This document shows, one piece after another, positions 34,266-44,281 of a stretch of 64,000 nucleotides of DNA. The notes beneath the pieces are model-generated. The model was not told the origin of the DNA. It ran no database searches and worked only from the letters and a program-made list of their open reading frames with translations. A program made the position numbers and the translations under genes. Origin of the DNA: JAKJGA01 sp029554345 (GTDB lineage Bacteria; Spirochaetota; UBA4802; JAFGJZ01); the NCBI GenBank assembly GCA_035395685.1, contig DAOPBR010000005.1, positions 1 through 64,000 on the forward strand, in the 5' to 3' direction. Positions within the stretch are counted from its first letter, which is position 1. Every line of letters begins with the position of its first letter.

Positions 34266-36698
34266 ATGAAAAAAACAATCGATGATTCAAAGAAATATCC
34301 GTTATTGCCGCTGAGGGATGTTGTAATTTTCCCTCACATGGTAATTCCGCTGTTTGTCGGACGTGATATGTCAGTCAAGGCTCTTGACAATGCAATGCAG
34401 AATGACCGTCTTATTGTTCTTATCACACAAACAGATCCTGATATTGCCGTACCGGAAATGAAGGATCTTCATAAAGTCGGAACAGTATGTGAAATTCTTC
34501 AGCTGCTTAAACTGCCTAACGGCACGATAAAAGTTCTGGTTGAAGGAATAGGAAGAGTCTACGTCGACGATTTGCAGGAAACAGAAGATAAATATTTTGA
34601 ATCATCGGTTAAAATTTTTGAAAAACAGTACGATGTCGACGATTCTGTTTTTCAGTTGAAAGAAGAATTATTTATTGCTTTTGAAGAGTATATATCACAA
34701 AACAAAAAAATTCCAAAAGAAGCTCTATCAAGTGTAAGAAACATTGAAGATCTTGCTCACATGACTGATGCCGTGTCATCTTATGTGTCGATGAGAGTTG
34801 AATTAAAACAGTCTCTACTTGAAACTGCAAATCCGGCGGAGCGCATTCCTTTACTGATTAAATATATTAAGGGCGAATCAGAAGTTCTTGAACTTGAGAA
34901 AAAGATACATTCTCAGGTTCGACGCCACATGGAGAAAACTCAGAAAGATTATTATCTTAACGAACAGATGAAGATAATAAAAAAAGAACTTAATGACGGT
35001 GAAGAACCTGCTGATGAAGCTGAAGAACTTACAAAATCCGTTGAAAAATCACAGATGTCTGAAGAAGCTAAAGAGAAAGCTTTTAAAGAAATTAAGCGTT
35101 TATCTAAAATGCCTCCTCTTTCAAGCGAATCTGCCGTAGTCAGAAGTTATATCGAATGGTTAAGGGATCTTCCTTGGCAGGAAAAAACCAGAGACAATAA
35201 AAGTGTAGAACATGCTAAAAACGTACTTGATGAAGATCATTTTGGTCTTGATGAAGTTAAGGAAAGAATCATTGAATTCATAGCGGTTAAACATCTTTCG
35301 AATAAAATCAAAGGTCCGATATTATGCTTTGTAGGTCCTCCGGGAGTCGGCAAAACATCACTCGGTATGAGTGTTGCCCGAGCTTTGAACAGAAAATTTG
35401 TACGAATTGCCCTTGGAGGAGTAAGAGATGAAGCCGAGATTCGCGGACATCGCAGAACTTATGTCGGTTCTCTTCCTGGGAAAATTATTCAGGCTATGAA
35501 AAAATCGGGTAAATCTAATCCCGTAATTCTTCTCGATGAAATTGACAAAATGTCCACTGATTTCAGAGGAGATCCGTCAAGTGCACTGCTTGAAGTTCTT
35601 GACCCTGAACAGAACTCAACTTTTCAGGATCATTATATCGAAATTCCTTTTGACCTTTCCCAAGTTCTTTTTATAACAACTGCAAATGTGGCGCATCAGA
35701 TTCCTTTGCCTTTGTTAGATCGAATGGAAATAATTGAAATAGGCAGTTATACTGAAATTGAAAAACTTAATATTGCAAAAAAATATCTTCTTCCTAAGCA
35801 GATGAAAGAGAACGGCATAAACGAATCTAATCTTTTGATTTCAGACGATATGATATATTATCTTGTACGTCACTATACCCGTGAAGCAGGCGTAAGAAGC
35901 CTTGAAAGAACAATCGGGAAAGTATGCCGAAAACTAGCGTGTGAACTAGTTGAAAATATAAAGGAAGAAGAAAGATCATCTTTTGTTAAAGAAATAACAC
36001 CTGAAGTTCTGAAAAATTATCTTGGTGCAGTAAAATATAAGGATAATGAAAAAGAAAAACAGAACGAGGTCGGACTTGCTAACGGACTTGCGTGGACAAG
36101 CGTCGGCGGAGATGTTATGCCTATCGAAGCTTCTCTTGTAAAAGGGAAGGGCAGTCTTATGTTAACAGGAAAACTCGGCGAGGTTATGCAGGAAAGCGCG
36201 CAGGCAGCATTTACTTATGTCAGGTCGAATCTACATAATTTCAATATCAATCCGGATCTTACCACTGAATATGATCTTCATCTTCATGTTCCTGAAGGCG
36301 CCATTCCAAAAGACGGTCCTTCTGCCGGAATAACCATGGGTGTTGTCATTGCTTCGCTTTTATCAAAAATTCCGGTAAAATGCAATGTCGCCATGACAGG
36401 CGAAATAACATTACGCGGAAAAGTTCTTCCAATCGGAGGATTGAAGGAAAAAGTAATAGCGGCGCACAGACTTGGAATTACAGAAGTTATAATACCGAAA
36501 GATAATGAATCTGATATTGAGAAAATACCTGAAAGCGTAAGAGAAAAAATTACTTTCCATCCGGTAAAAAAGATGGAAGAGGTTTTGTTTCTTGCTCTTG
36601 AATCGCCTGAAAAACTCATGAAAAACGATTCTGATAATCAGGAATTTGTATCACCAACATCAAAAGATAGCGGCGGGGAAAAAACAATTCATGGTTAA
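34266..36698 (+). CDS. lon: ATP-dependent protease Lon
   Basis: 810 residues, 2 bases after the clpX stop. N-terminal LON substrate domain (PLLPLRDVVIFPHMVIPLF), AAA+ module with GPPGVGKTSLG and ILLDEIDKM, and the Ser-Lys peptidase domain with KDGPSAGITMG (Ser) and GGLKEKVIAA (Lys). Soluble protease for misfolded and regulatory proteins. Its last 4 bases overlap the stop of the convergent methyltransferase gene. Confidence 0.97.
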   Translation: MKKTIDDSKKYPLLPLRDVVIFPHMVIPLFVGRDMSVKALDNAMQNDRLIVLITQTDPDIAVPEMKDLHKVGTVCEILQLLKLPNGTIKVLVEGIGRVYVDDLQETEDKYFESSVKIFEKQYDVDDSVFQLKEELFIAFEEYISQNKKIPKEALSSVRNIEDLAHMTDAVSSYVSMRVELKQSLLETANPAERIPLLIKYIKGESEVLELEKKIHSQVRRHMEKTQKDYYLNEQMKIIKKELNDGEEPADEAEELTKSVEKSQMSEEAKEKAFKEIKRLSKMPPLSSESAVVRSYIEWLRDLPWQEKTRDNKSVEHAKNVLDEDHFGLDEVKERIIEFIAVKHLSNKIKGPILCFVGPPGVGKTSLGMSVARALNRKFVRIALGGVRDEAEIRGHRRTYVGSLPGKIIQAMKKSGKSNPVILLDEIDKMSTDFRGDPSSALLEVLDPEQNSTFQDHYIEIPFDLSQVLFITTANVAHQIPLPLLDRMEIIEIGSYTEIEKLNIAKKYLLPKQMKENGINESNLLISDDMIYYLVRHYTREAGVRSLERTIGKVCRKLACELVENIKEEERSSFVKEITPEVLKNYLGAVKYKDNEKEKQNEVGLANGLAWTSVGGDVMPIEASLVKGKGSLMLTGKLGEVMQESAQAAFTYVRSNLHNFNINPDLTTEYDLHLHVPEGAIPKDGPSAGITMGVVIASLLSKIPVKCNVAMTGEITLRGKVLPIGGLKEKVIAAHRLGITEVIIPKDNESDIEKIPESVREKITFHPVKKMEEVLFLALESPEKLMKNDSDNQEFVSPTSKDSGGEKTIHG

Positions 36699-37444
36699 AT
36701 TTTTTCGAGGACATAAACAATTCTGTTTGAATTGCTTTTGACCTTTTCTTTTTGAGTGCTTGAAAATTTGTCTATGATTTTGAAACCGTTTTCTTTTGTG
36801 ATATCATCAAATTCGCCGGTTCGATATGCACGCATTGTATGAGAGTCTGTTAGTTGTTTAACATCGGTTCCTCCGCTGATTTCATAGCGGTAGTCAACCT
36901 GAACGGTTACAACATCAGAGTCATTTATAACATTAAATCCTCTTTCTCTTTTAATTTTTTTCCCTGAAGCGATTGTAGTCGAAACATGACTTATTTCTTT
37001 TTTTCTGATTAAAAGGACAGGTTCCGCACTCCATATTTCAAAAATTGCAATTCCGTTTTTTTTAAGAGCGTTTCTTGTATTCCAGAGAGCCAAATTAATT
37101 TCATTGTTATCCAAAAGATAATCCATCGAACCGAAAAGACTGATTGCACAGTCGTATTTTTCAAAATACTCAAATTTTTTCATATCAGAAACTATAAATT
37201 CTATTCCGCCGTATCTCTTTTTAGCAATTCGGATCATGTCGTCACTGGAATCAATCCCTGTGCATTTTACCGCCTCACGGCTCAATAGATTGCAATGCTC
37301 ACCTGTTCCGCATCCAATATCAAGGAGATAAACAGGTATCTTGTTGGGAAGGTAATTTCTGATAAAAAAAACGTCATTAGCTATATTTCTTCCGTTATTT
37401 TCTATAAAGTAATAGTATTCAGCCAGTTCGGAATATAGTTTCAT
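36695..37444 (-). CDS. Class I SAM-dependent methyltransferase
   Basis: 249 residues. Motif I is LLDIGCGTGEHCNLL (about 42-56), followed by GIDSSDDMIRIA and FIVSDMKKFE, typical of the Methyltransf_25/11 fold. Substrate unknown. Its start codon overlaps the stop of the PTS enzyme I gene by one base, so the two are co-transcribed. It converges on lon. Confidence 0.85.
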   Translation of the reverse strand: MKLYSELAEYYYFIENNGRNIANDVFFIRNYLPNKIPVYLLDIGCGTGEHCNLLSREAVKCTGIDSSDDMIRIAKKRYGGIEFIVSDMKKFEYFEKYDCAISLFGSMDYLLDNNEINLALWNTRNALKKNGIAIFEIWSAEPVLLIRKKEISHVSTTIASGKKIKRERGFNVINDSDVVTVQVDYRYEISGGTDVKQLTDSHTMRAYRTGEFDDITKENGFKIIDKFSSTQKEKVKSNSNRIVYVLEKI

Positions 37445-39189
37445 TACATTATAACAAAATTAAATTTATTTTTAAGATAATCTTTGAGATATCTTTCTGA
37501 TTCATGAGTTTTTTCAATACTGAATAAATCGGTAGCAATTTGCTCGCATTCAGCAATGGTAACATTTCTGATTATCTGACGTATGTGATTCATAAATGAG
37601 GCACTCATTGAAAGCTCTCTAAATCCAAGTCCAAGAAGAAGCATGGTATATTTCGGTTCACCAGCAATTTCTCCGCATATTGAAATTGAAGTATTTGTAA
37701 CCTTTGCAATCTCAACAACACGTTTAAGCATTCGCAAAACAGAAAGATCAAGAGGATTATATAAGTAGGCTATTTTTTCTCCGATCCGGTCAACAGCCAA
37801 GGTATACTGAATCAGGTCATTCGTACCAACAGAAAAGAAATCAACATGTTTTGCTAGTATATCTGCAGTTATTATCGCAGCAGGAACTTCCATCATTATT
37901 CCGAATTTTATATTTTCATCAAAGGAATGACCTTCTGTTCTAAGTTCATGTTTAACTTCTTCCAAAATTTCTTTGACGCTGTAAATTTCGTTTACCGTAG
38001 AAATCATTGGAATCATCAGTTTTACATTTCCAAAACTGCTTGCTCTCATAATTGCGCGAAGTTGAGTTTTGAAAATAGGGATGTTTGCAAGCGAAAATCT
38101 GACGGCACGGCATCCAAGAAAAGGATTTCTTTCGACATATTCCTTGTTAAAAGAAAATATTTTATCACCGCCTACATCTATTGTTCTGATTGTCACCGAA
38201 GCTGGTTTAAAATATTCAATAACTCTTACATATTCTCTAAATTGTTTTTCCTCATCAGGAAGATTTGAACCGATAAAAAGAAATTCAGATCTGAAAAGAC
38301 CTATACCAGAAGCACCTTTTTCTTTCATAATCCGCATTTCTTCAGGCAATTCAATATTTCCATTAAGAATTATGCGGGTTCCGTCTTTTGTTACTGAAGG
38401 CTGATATGTTAATTTTGAGAGTTCTTTTTCTAGAATAAGAAGTTTCTGCTGATGATCAATATAATCCTGAATTTCTTCATCAGTTGGATTTATCAACACC
38501 TTTCCATGAACACCATCAACAATAACCTTATCACCGTCTTTGATTTTGCTTGTACCGTGAACTGTTCCGACTATTGCCGGAATTTCAAGTGCTCTTGCGA
38601 GTATCGCCGTATGAGAAGTTCTTCCCCCGGAATTCGTCACAAAGGCAAGTACATTATCTTTATTCATGGAAGCAGTATCAGAAGGGGTCAATTCAGCGGC
38701 AAAAACGATTACCTCATCTTTTAAATCTGCAAGAGATTCGAACTCAACTTTCTGTAGGTTTCCGATAAGACGCTTATGAATATCTGAAATATCAAGAATA
38801 CGCTCGCGCATATAATCATCTTCAATTGAATCAAGAGACTGTATAAGCTGAAGAGATATATCGTTTAGAACCCATTCTATATTACGTTTTTCTTTTTGTA
38901 ATACTTCAATTGCTTTCTTTACTATCTGAGGATCTTCAAGAACCATCAAATGCGAAGTAAATATATCTGCCATTTCATCAGAAAGAGAGGAGGCGACCTG
39001 CTGCTGAATTTCCTTTATTTCCTGTTTTGTTTTTGATACAGCAACATTCAGTCTTGATATTTGCTGTTCAACTTCTGAATCGGAAATTGAATATTTCGGT
39101 ATTACAATCCGGGCGCCCTTATATAAATAAGCCGTGCCTATTCTAATTCCAGGGGAAGCAACAATACCGTTTAAAATTTCTCTTGCCAT
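37444..39189 (-). CDS. ptsP: Phosphoenolpyruvate--protein phosphotransferase (PTS enzyme I)
   Basis: 581 residues from ATG 39189, with caggt 7 bases upstream (a GTG directly before it is also possible). Enzyme I transfers phosphate from PEP to HPr. N-terminal HPr-binding domain (about 1-130), phosphohistidine segment GGRTSHTAILARALEIP, and C-terminal PEP-binding TIM barrel with GIGLFRSEFLFIG, IRTIDVGGDK, GTNDLIQYTLAVDR and the Cys of SICGEIAG. No GAF domain. HPr is not seen here. An EIIA-like protein is at 48488-49303. Confidence 0.93.
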   Translation of the reverse strand: MAREILNGIVASPGIRIGTAYLYKGARIVIPKYSISDSEVEQQISRLNVAVSKTKQEIKEIQQQVASSLSDEMADIFTSHLMVLEDPQIVKKAIEVLQKEKRNIEWVLNDISLQLIQSLDSIEDDYMRERILDISDIHKRLIGNLQKVEFESLADLKDEVIVFAAELTPSDTASMNKDNVLAFVTNSGGRTSHTAILARALEIPAIVGTVHGTSKIKDGDKVIVDGVHGKVLINPTDEEIQDYIDHQQKLLILEKELSKLTYQPSVTKDGTRIILNGNIELPEEMRIMKEKGASGIGLFRSEFLFIGSNLPDEEKQFREYVRVIEYFKPASVTIRTIDVGGDKIFSFNKEYVERNPFLGCRAVRFSLANIPIFKTQLRAIMRASSFGNVKLMIPMISTVNEIYSVKEILEEVKHELRTEGHSFDENIKFGIMMEVPAAIITADILAKHVDFFSVGTNDLIQYTLAVDRIGEKIAYLYNPLDLSVLRMLKRVVEIAKVTNTSISICGEIAGEPKYTMLLLGLGFRELSMSASFMNHIRQIIRNVTIAECEQIATDLFSIEKTHESERYLKDYLKNKFNFVIM

Positions 39190-39305
39190 CACACTACCTG
39201 ATAAAATGAAAGTAAAACACGACTATTAAGGTATACGTCTTATTATATTATCAGCAAAACGCTTTGTCAAGTGCAATGAAGACATTATAATAAATAAATG
39301 ATTCA

Positions 39306-40352
39306 TCAAGGAAAAGTACCTGGAACCATAATTCCTGCAGTTTCATCAAAACCAAGCATTATGTTTGCATTCTGAACTGCGTTTCCGGATTGGCCTTTCA
39401 TCAAATTGTCAATTATGCTTGTAACTAGAATTTTCCCTGTTCTTTCATCATAAAGAGGTCTGATAACACAGAAATTTGATCCTCTGACATCTGAAAGATT
39501 AGGAGATTTTGAAGTTACTCTAACAAAAGGTGATTTTTTATAGTATTCAGCAAATGCCGAAACAAGATCATCTGAAGTTACTTTTGAAGACGGATCCGCA
39601 TATACATTTGAAAGAATTCCTCTTGATATCGGAACAACCTGGGGTATAAAAAAAAGCTTATGACCGTCGTTCTTAATATTTATCATATTTTCAACTTCAA
39701 CTAAATGCTGGTGTCTGCCTTCACGGTATGTATTAACGTTTTCGTGCCGTTGAGGATAAAAATTTGCTGCACCGGGATTTTTTCCGGCACCAGAAACCCC
39801 TGACTTGCTGTCTGCAACAAGAGTACCTTTTTTTATCAGACCAAGCTCGGTTAATGGAATAGAAGCAAGAATCATTGATATCGCAAAACAGCCGGGATTT
39901 CCTACAATTTTTGAATTTCTAATTTTTTCACGATTAAGTTCAGGTAAACCATAGACTGAATGCTTAAGCAATTCAGGTGACTTATGTTCGGGAATCATTG
40001 ATTTGTTTTCAGCATAAATTTTATATTCCTCAACAGTATTGAATCTAAAGTCGCCGCTGAAATCAACAACAGGAATATTTCTTTCAAAAAAAGGTTTAAT
40101 AATTTCCATTCCTGCCTGATCAGGAGTTGAAAAAAAAGCTATATCAATTGAATTATAGTCAATTTCTGAAAGATCTTTTACTTCATTATCATAGAATCCG
40201 GTTAAACTTGGGAAAATATCATTTATTCTTATTCCGGTTTCTTTTCTGGCAAAAAGCTGAGTAGCTTCCAGTTCAGGGTGACGTGTTAAAATTTCAAGTA
40301 GACCGAGACCGCCAAAACCTGTAGCACCGACTATTGCGCATTTCTTCTTCAT
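39306..40352 (-). CDS. argC: N-acetyl-gamma-glutamyl-phosphate reductase
   Basis: 348 residues. ATG 40352 follows gaggt and opens the NADP-binding motif (CAIVGATGFGGLGLLEILTRH). The frame extends 10 codons upstream without support. Catalytic Cys is in GNPGCFAISM, His in TYREGRHQHLVE. It performs the third step of arginine synthesis. Monocistronic here, away from argH. Confidence 0.95.
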   Translation of the reverse strand: MKKKCAIVGATGFGGLGLLEILTRHPELEATQLFARKETGIRINDIFPSLTGFYDNEVKDLSEIDYNSIDIAFFSTPDQAGMEIIKPFFERNIPVVDFSGDFRFNTVEEYKIYAENKSMIPEHKSPELLKHSVYGLPELNREKIRNSKIVGNPGCFAISMILASIPLTELGLIKKGTLVADSKSGVSGAGKNPGAANFYPQRHENVNTYREGRHQHLVEVENMINIKNDGHKLFFIPQVVPISRGILSNVYADPSSKVTSDDLVSAFAEYYKKSPFVRVTSKSPNLSDVRGSNFCVIRPLYDERTGKILVTSIIDNLMKGQSGNAVQNANIMLGFDETAGIMVPGTFP

Positions 40353-40544
40353 GAAAACCTCTATAATAAACACAAGAATCATTTAAACCAATAATATTAT
40401 CAGTCATATTTGGCAAATAAAAAAAGATTATGCCTGACTTCGAGATAAACTGTTATATGATATTACTTCCGATAATATATATTATGTCTCATAAGATTAT
40501 ACAAGCATACAATATCTATTGCCACTGCATACTTGTTTAACGAT

Positions 40545-41006
40545 TTATTCCGACTCTCCCAAATATTTTGCTGAAAAAGATCCAGATATGGTTAATTTTT
40601 TGTCTTTAAATTTCCCCGTTACGGGTTTAAACTTAACAGTGTCAGTCAGGATTATCGTTATGTTATCTCCAATTTTGACAGGTTCTTTATCAAGTTTCAT
40701 TCTAATTCCCAATTGGCGGTAATTGTCAGCTATTACAGATGATGCCATTGAGTCTGAATCAGAAAGTATTGTGATGGACAATTCGTTTTCAGGTGTTTCT
40801 CTGAAAATATTTCGTATTTCCTGCTCTGATACTAGATTATGATTAAGAAGTATAATTCTATACCCGTCATTATGCTTGATGCAATAACGATAAGGAAGAT
40901 CAATTTTAACTCCATCGAGTTCAATAGTACCGGATGAATTAGAAATTTCTGTGCATGCTGCCAAAAAAAATAATGCTGCAACCAGTATTGATGCTATTCT
41001 TTTCAT
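40545..41006 (-). CDS. Putative lipoprotein of unknown function
   Basis: 153 residues with a lipoprotein signal (SILVAALFFLAACTE, Cys at 18). Mature part is short, hydrophilic and mixed alpha/beta, with no family recognised. It diverges from the DUF4015 gene, with 206 bases between starts. A gaaaat stretch before the ATG is a weak ribosome site. Confidence 0.7.
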   Translation of the reverse strand: MKRIASILVAALFFLAACTEISNSSGTIELDGVKIDLPYRYCIKHNDGYRIILLNHNLVSEQEIRNIFRETPENELSITILSDSDSMASSVIADNYRQLGIRMKLDKEPVKIGDNITIILTDTVKFKPVTGKFKDKKLTISGSFSAKYLGESE

Positions 41007-41129
41007 TTAATTTTCTCCTATATTGGTAAATTATCTAAAAAACAAAGAAATTTCGTCAAGACAATATACATATTTGTTTACAACAATACTTTATTCATGA
41101 AAACATTGCTAAAATAATTTATATCTTCA

Positions 41130-41145
41130 CAAAAGATATCTTTTG
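41130..41145. promoter_or_regulatory. Perfect 16-base palindrome CAAAAGATATCTTTTG
   Basis: Lies 68 bases before the DUF4015 gene start and between divergent genes, an operator-like position. No -10/-35 pair is clearly associated. Confidence 0.3.
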
Positions 41146-41212
41146 CTTGTCAAATAATGCCGATATTTTAAACAGTTCATGCACCCAGCTTAATTATTAG
41201 AAAAGGTTCAAA

Positions 41213-42187
41213 ATGAAAAAGATTATTGTAATTGCGTTTTCTTTGGTTTCTGTATTGGCTGTTGCCGCAGCAGTTGCCAATAAAAAAATTTCATCAGATG
41301 CTGATAAAAAAAATGATGTCAAACAAGATGTTAAAGCCGAATCAAAAGCTTATGTTTTTCCTGATTTTTACAGAGGAATTTATCTGACTCAGCCGTCAGG
41401 GAAAAATCCTGAAAAACTTGCCCGTTTCATAGAAATGGCAAAAAAATCCAACATCAATACACTCGTTATCGATGTTCAGCCGGCTCCGGGAAATAAATGC
41501 GCGACTCCAGCCGAGAATGTTAAAATGATACTTGACGCCGGTCTTCACCCTATTGCCCGCGTTGTCTGCTTTCAGGATGGATTAACCGTATATCCGGTTT
41601 CAAAGGAAAAGCTTGAATCAATTTATGCAGTAAGTGAGAACGCTGCAAAAAACGGGTTTAGGGAAATTCAGCTTGATTACATCAGATTTGAGGATTCCTC
41701 AAAGTTAAAACATCTCACTTTGGAACAGAGATATTCTTTCGTAGAAACTCTCATTTCAACAACAAAAGAAAGAGTAAAATCTTACAATGTACGTGTTGCC
41801 GCAGATGTTTTTGGAAGAATTCCTCTAAATGTTAATGATATAATCGGACAGCGAATGGAATCAATGGACAAAGTTGCCGATGTAATTTGTCCGATGGCGT
41901 ATCCTTCGCATTATACATGGAGCCAGAAAATGATGAAGGATCCTTATTATACCGTTTATACAACTTCAGTCAGAGCAAAAGAACGAGTTTCTAATGCTCA
42001 TATTGTTCCGTATATTCAGGCTTTCAAAATGAAAGTTAAAACAAGCGGTCTTTCGTTCCAAAAATATCAGGAAGAACAGATAAAAGCGGTTCATGACGCG
42101 AAAGTCGGCGGTTATATTTTCTGGAATGCTGCACAGGAATATGCTACTACTTTTCAGGCTCTGCAGAACTATTATAATATAAAATAA
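41213..42187 (+). CDS. Putative glycoside hydrolase, DUF4015 type, exported
   Basis: 324 residues. An N-terminal hydrophobic segment (VIAFSLVSVLAVAAAVA) acts as signal or anchor, then a Lys/Asp-rich spacer, then a TIM-barrel-like domain: FYRGIYLTQPSG, NTLVIDVQ, QLDYIRFED, VAADVFGRI, ICPMAYPSHY and GGYIFWNA. These strand-end motifs match DUF4015 proteins, thought to be glycoside hydrolases. Candidate acids are Asp in DYIRFED and Asp in VAADVFG. Substrate unknown. Confidence 0.8.
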   Translation: MKKIIVIAFSLVSVLAVAAAVANKKISSDADKKNDVKQDVKAESKAYVFPDFYRGIYLTQPSGKNPEKLARFIEMAKKSNINTLVIDVQPAPGNKCATPAENVKMILDAGLHPIARVVCFQDGLTVYPVSKEKLESIYAVSENAAKNGFREIQLDYIRFEDSSKLKHLTLEQRYSFVETLISTTKERVKSYNVRVAADVFGRIPLNVNDIIGQRMESMDKVADVICPMAYPSHYTWSQKMMKDPYYTVYTTSVRAKERVSNAHIVPYIQAFKMKVKTSGLSFQKYQEEQIKAVHDAKVGGYIFWNAAQEYATTFQALQNYYNIK

Positions 42188-42198
42188 ATAAATCAAAG

Positions 42199-42229
42199 AA
42201 AGGCAGCTGCTTAAATCAGACTGCCTTTT
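42199..42229. terminator. Bidirectional terminator between convergent genes
   Basis: AAAGGCAG (42199-42206), 14-base loop, CTGCCTTTT (42221-42229). A-rich on one side and T-run on the other, so it can serve both the DUF4015 gene and the DgkA-PAP2 gene. Confidence 0.7.
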
Positions 42230-42268
42230 GAGAAATATTCTATTATAATAAAATTAATTTTAAATCCG

Positions 42269-42967
42269 TTAAACAGCGAAGACCATAAACATTCCCCAAG
42301 TAATAGTTGCTCCAGTCAACATTCCTGCAAAAACCTCGAGCGGTGTGTGAATTTTTTGTACAATACGGCTTAAAGATATAACTAAACCAATGAAAATAAT
42401 TATACTGACTGCAATGATGCTGTCTAAGCTGTATAATGCTGAAACTATTGCTGAAAATGATAATGCGGAATGTCCTGAAGGCATTCCGCCGCGTAATGGT
42501 GTTCCTTTTCCGAAATAAGATTTAATCATTATTACGGAAAGTGTCACTATCATCATTGCAGAAAGTGCGATATCACCGTTTTGGTGTTTGATAATCTTAA
42601 AACCGTTCATGCAAAAGGATTCAAGATAAGGCAGCAGAATATAGAATGCGGCTATGATTGCAGTGCCCGCTGAAATTAAAACAGCACCGGCAGCCATATC
42701 TTTGGTAACTCTTGCCATTTCGTTCTTTCTCGGTGATACCATATCAACAAGAGTCTCAACAGCAGAATTGAATATTTCGGAAATGATAACAAGTGCTGCA
42801 ATTAAAGAAACAATTATGAAATCGTTTTTTTGAACGCCCAAAAGAAAACAAACAATGAGCAGTATTATTATTACAAGAAAATGAATTCTGACATGTCTTT
42901 GGGTTTTGGCTGCGTGCAAAATTCCTTCAATAGCATAATTTAGTGATTTAACAAATTTTAGTGGCAT
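42269..42967 (-). CDS. DgkA-type lipid kinase fused to PAP2 phosphatase
   Basis: 232 residues, membrane protein. Residues about 1-115 are a DgkA/undecaprenol kinase domain (EIFNSAVETLVDMVSP, then TKDMAAGAVLISA). Residues about 130-232 are a PAP2 phosphatase: GKGTPLRGGMPSGHSALSF and SRIVQKIHTPLEVFAG, covering PSGH and SRx5H motifs. The final Asp of the third motif is Glu, and the KxxxxxxRP motif is only partly kept. The two domains would catalyse opposite steps on lipid phosphate, for example undecaprenol/undecaprenyl phosphate. Which step dominates cannot be told from sequence. Confidence 0.85.
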   Translation of the reverse strand: MPLKFVKSLNYAIEGILHAAKTQRHVRIHFLVIIILLIVCFLLGVQKNDFIIVSLIAALVIISEIFNSAVETLVDMVSPRKNEMARVTKDMAAGAVLISAGTAIIAAFYILLPYLESFCMNGFKIIKHQNGDIALSAMMIVTLSVIMIKSYFGKGTPLRGGMPSGHSALSFSAIVSALYSLDSIIAVSIIIFIGLVISLSRIVQKIHTPLEVFAGMLTGATITWGMFMVFAV

Positions 42968-43076
42968 AATGAACCTGTTTATAATTAATTTAAATTTAAG
43001 AATTTTAAGTCAAACAAAATTAAGAATCAGTTTATATTTTCCTTGATAAAAAAGGCATAGTAAAAAACAAAAAAGT

Positions 43077-43502
43077 ATGAGTAATTATTTCATATCGCAT
43101 GAGAAATATGCCGAACTTTGTCATAAACTGCTTTATATCGCAGAAACAAAGGGAATTCATTATGACGGAATAATCTGCCCTCTCAAAGGCGGTTTTTTCC
43201 TTTCATATTTTATGAGCCGCAATTTGTCTCTGCCCATCAAATATGTCGAAATATCAAGTTATAAGGGAAAATCACGCGGAGACTTTATTATAGGAGATCT
43301 TCCGGAGCTTCAATCAGGAAGGTATATCCTTTGTGACGATATTTATGATTCCGGTGAGACTGTAAGAAAAATCAAGGAAATATTCAATAACGTAATAATT
43401 GATGTATATGTTCTTGTATCAAGAAAAAATCTTGATGAAATTACTGCTGGAGAAATCATTGGATCCGACAATTGGGTAGATTTTTATTGGGAACATATAT
43501 GA
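43077..43502 (+). CDS. Phosphoribosyltransferase
   Basis: 141 residues, complete. The PRPP-binding motif is YILCDDIYDSGETVRKI (about 88-104), with a CPLKGGFFLSYFMSR loop before it. Type I PRTase, close in size to bacterial xanthine/hypoxanthine enzymes. The acceptor base cannot be set from sequence alone. A TIR of ATGA links it to the next gene, which encodes a BtuF-like binding protein. Confidence 0.8.
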   Translation: MSNYFISHEKYAELCHKLLYIAETKGIHYDGIICPLKGGFFLSYFMSRNLSLPIKYVEISSYKGKSRGDFIIGDLPELQSGRYILCDDIYDSGETVRKIKEIFNNVIIDVYVLVSRKNLDEITAGEIIGSDNWVDFYWEHI

Positions 43503-44281
43503 GAATACTTATCTCTATTTTCCTTTTACTTTTTTTATCATGTAAAAGCACTTCATCTTCAAATACTGAACACTGTTATAAACGGATTGTTTCACTTTCG
43601 CCTTCAATTACAAGAATGATTATAGATATGGGAAAATCGTATCTTCTTGTCGGAATCACTCCGTTTTGTCCGGCAGTGAAAAACGCCGAACTTATAGGAA
43701 ATTCCATAATACCCAGCATGGAGAAAATTATTTCTTTAAATCCTGATCTTGTGATAATGAGTATTGAAGATGAAACCATGATAAAGAATGAGCAGATTGA
43801 ATGTGCCGGGATAGAAATATTGTATTTAATAGAAAATGAAAGTTATACGGATATTGAAGATAACTATCGCTTGATTGCCGATAAATTGAATTATAATCCT
43901 GACAGCAAATTGACTGATTACAAAAAAATCGTGACTTCGTTTTCTCCGGGAAAAATGAAAAAAGCAGTTATACTGTTAAATTCAGTTCCGCTTGTTGCAG
44001 TGAGTTCAAATTCATTTATGTCTGATGCCGCTCTAGCTGCAGGATTTTCAAACATAATAAAGACTAAAAACCCCTACCCGTTTATTTCACTTGAATATCT
44101 TGCTGATTTAAATCCGGATATAATACTGATTTCAGATATCGGCGGTGCTGACGAACTTCATAATGTTTTAAATCGAATCGGTTTGAAAAATATTGCTTTG
44201 CAGATATATAATTCTGAAAATTCTTGTTACTATACCCCAAGTGATTTCATAGCTTCCATTAAAAGCTTTAAGGGAAAATGA
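43499..44281 (+). CDS. ABC transporter substrate-binding lipoprotein (BtuF/TroA-like)
   Basis: 260 residues from ATG 43499, overlapping the PRTase stop by 4 bases. The frame upstream is part of the PRTase gene. Lipoprotein signal (ISIFLLLFLSC). The mature part has the two-lobed periplasmic-binding fold: RIVSLSPSITRMIIDMG, LNPDLVIMS, LADLNPDIILISD. By family it binds vitamin B12, haem or an iron chelate. It overlaps the permease gene by 4 bases. No ATPase gene follows. Confidence 0.85.
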   Translation: MRILISIFLLLFLSCKSTSSSNTEHCYKRIVSLSPSITRMIIDMGKSYLLVGITPFCPAVKNAELIGNSIIPSMEKIISLNPDLVIMSIEDETMIKNEQIECAGIEILYLIENESYTDIEDNYRLIADKLNYNPDSKLTDYKKIVTSFSPGKMKKAVILLNSVPLVAVSSNSFMSDAALAAGFSNIIKTKNPYPFISLEYLADLNPDIILISDIGGADELHNVLNRIGLKNIALQIYNSENSCYYTPSDFIASIKSFKGK

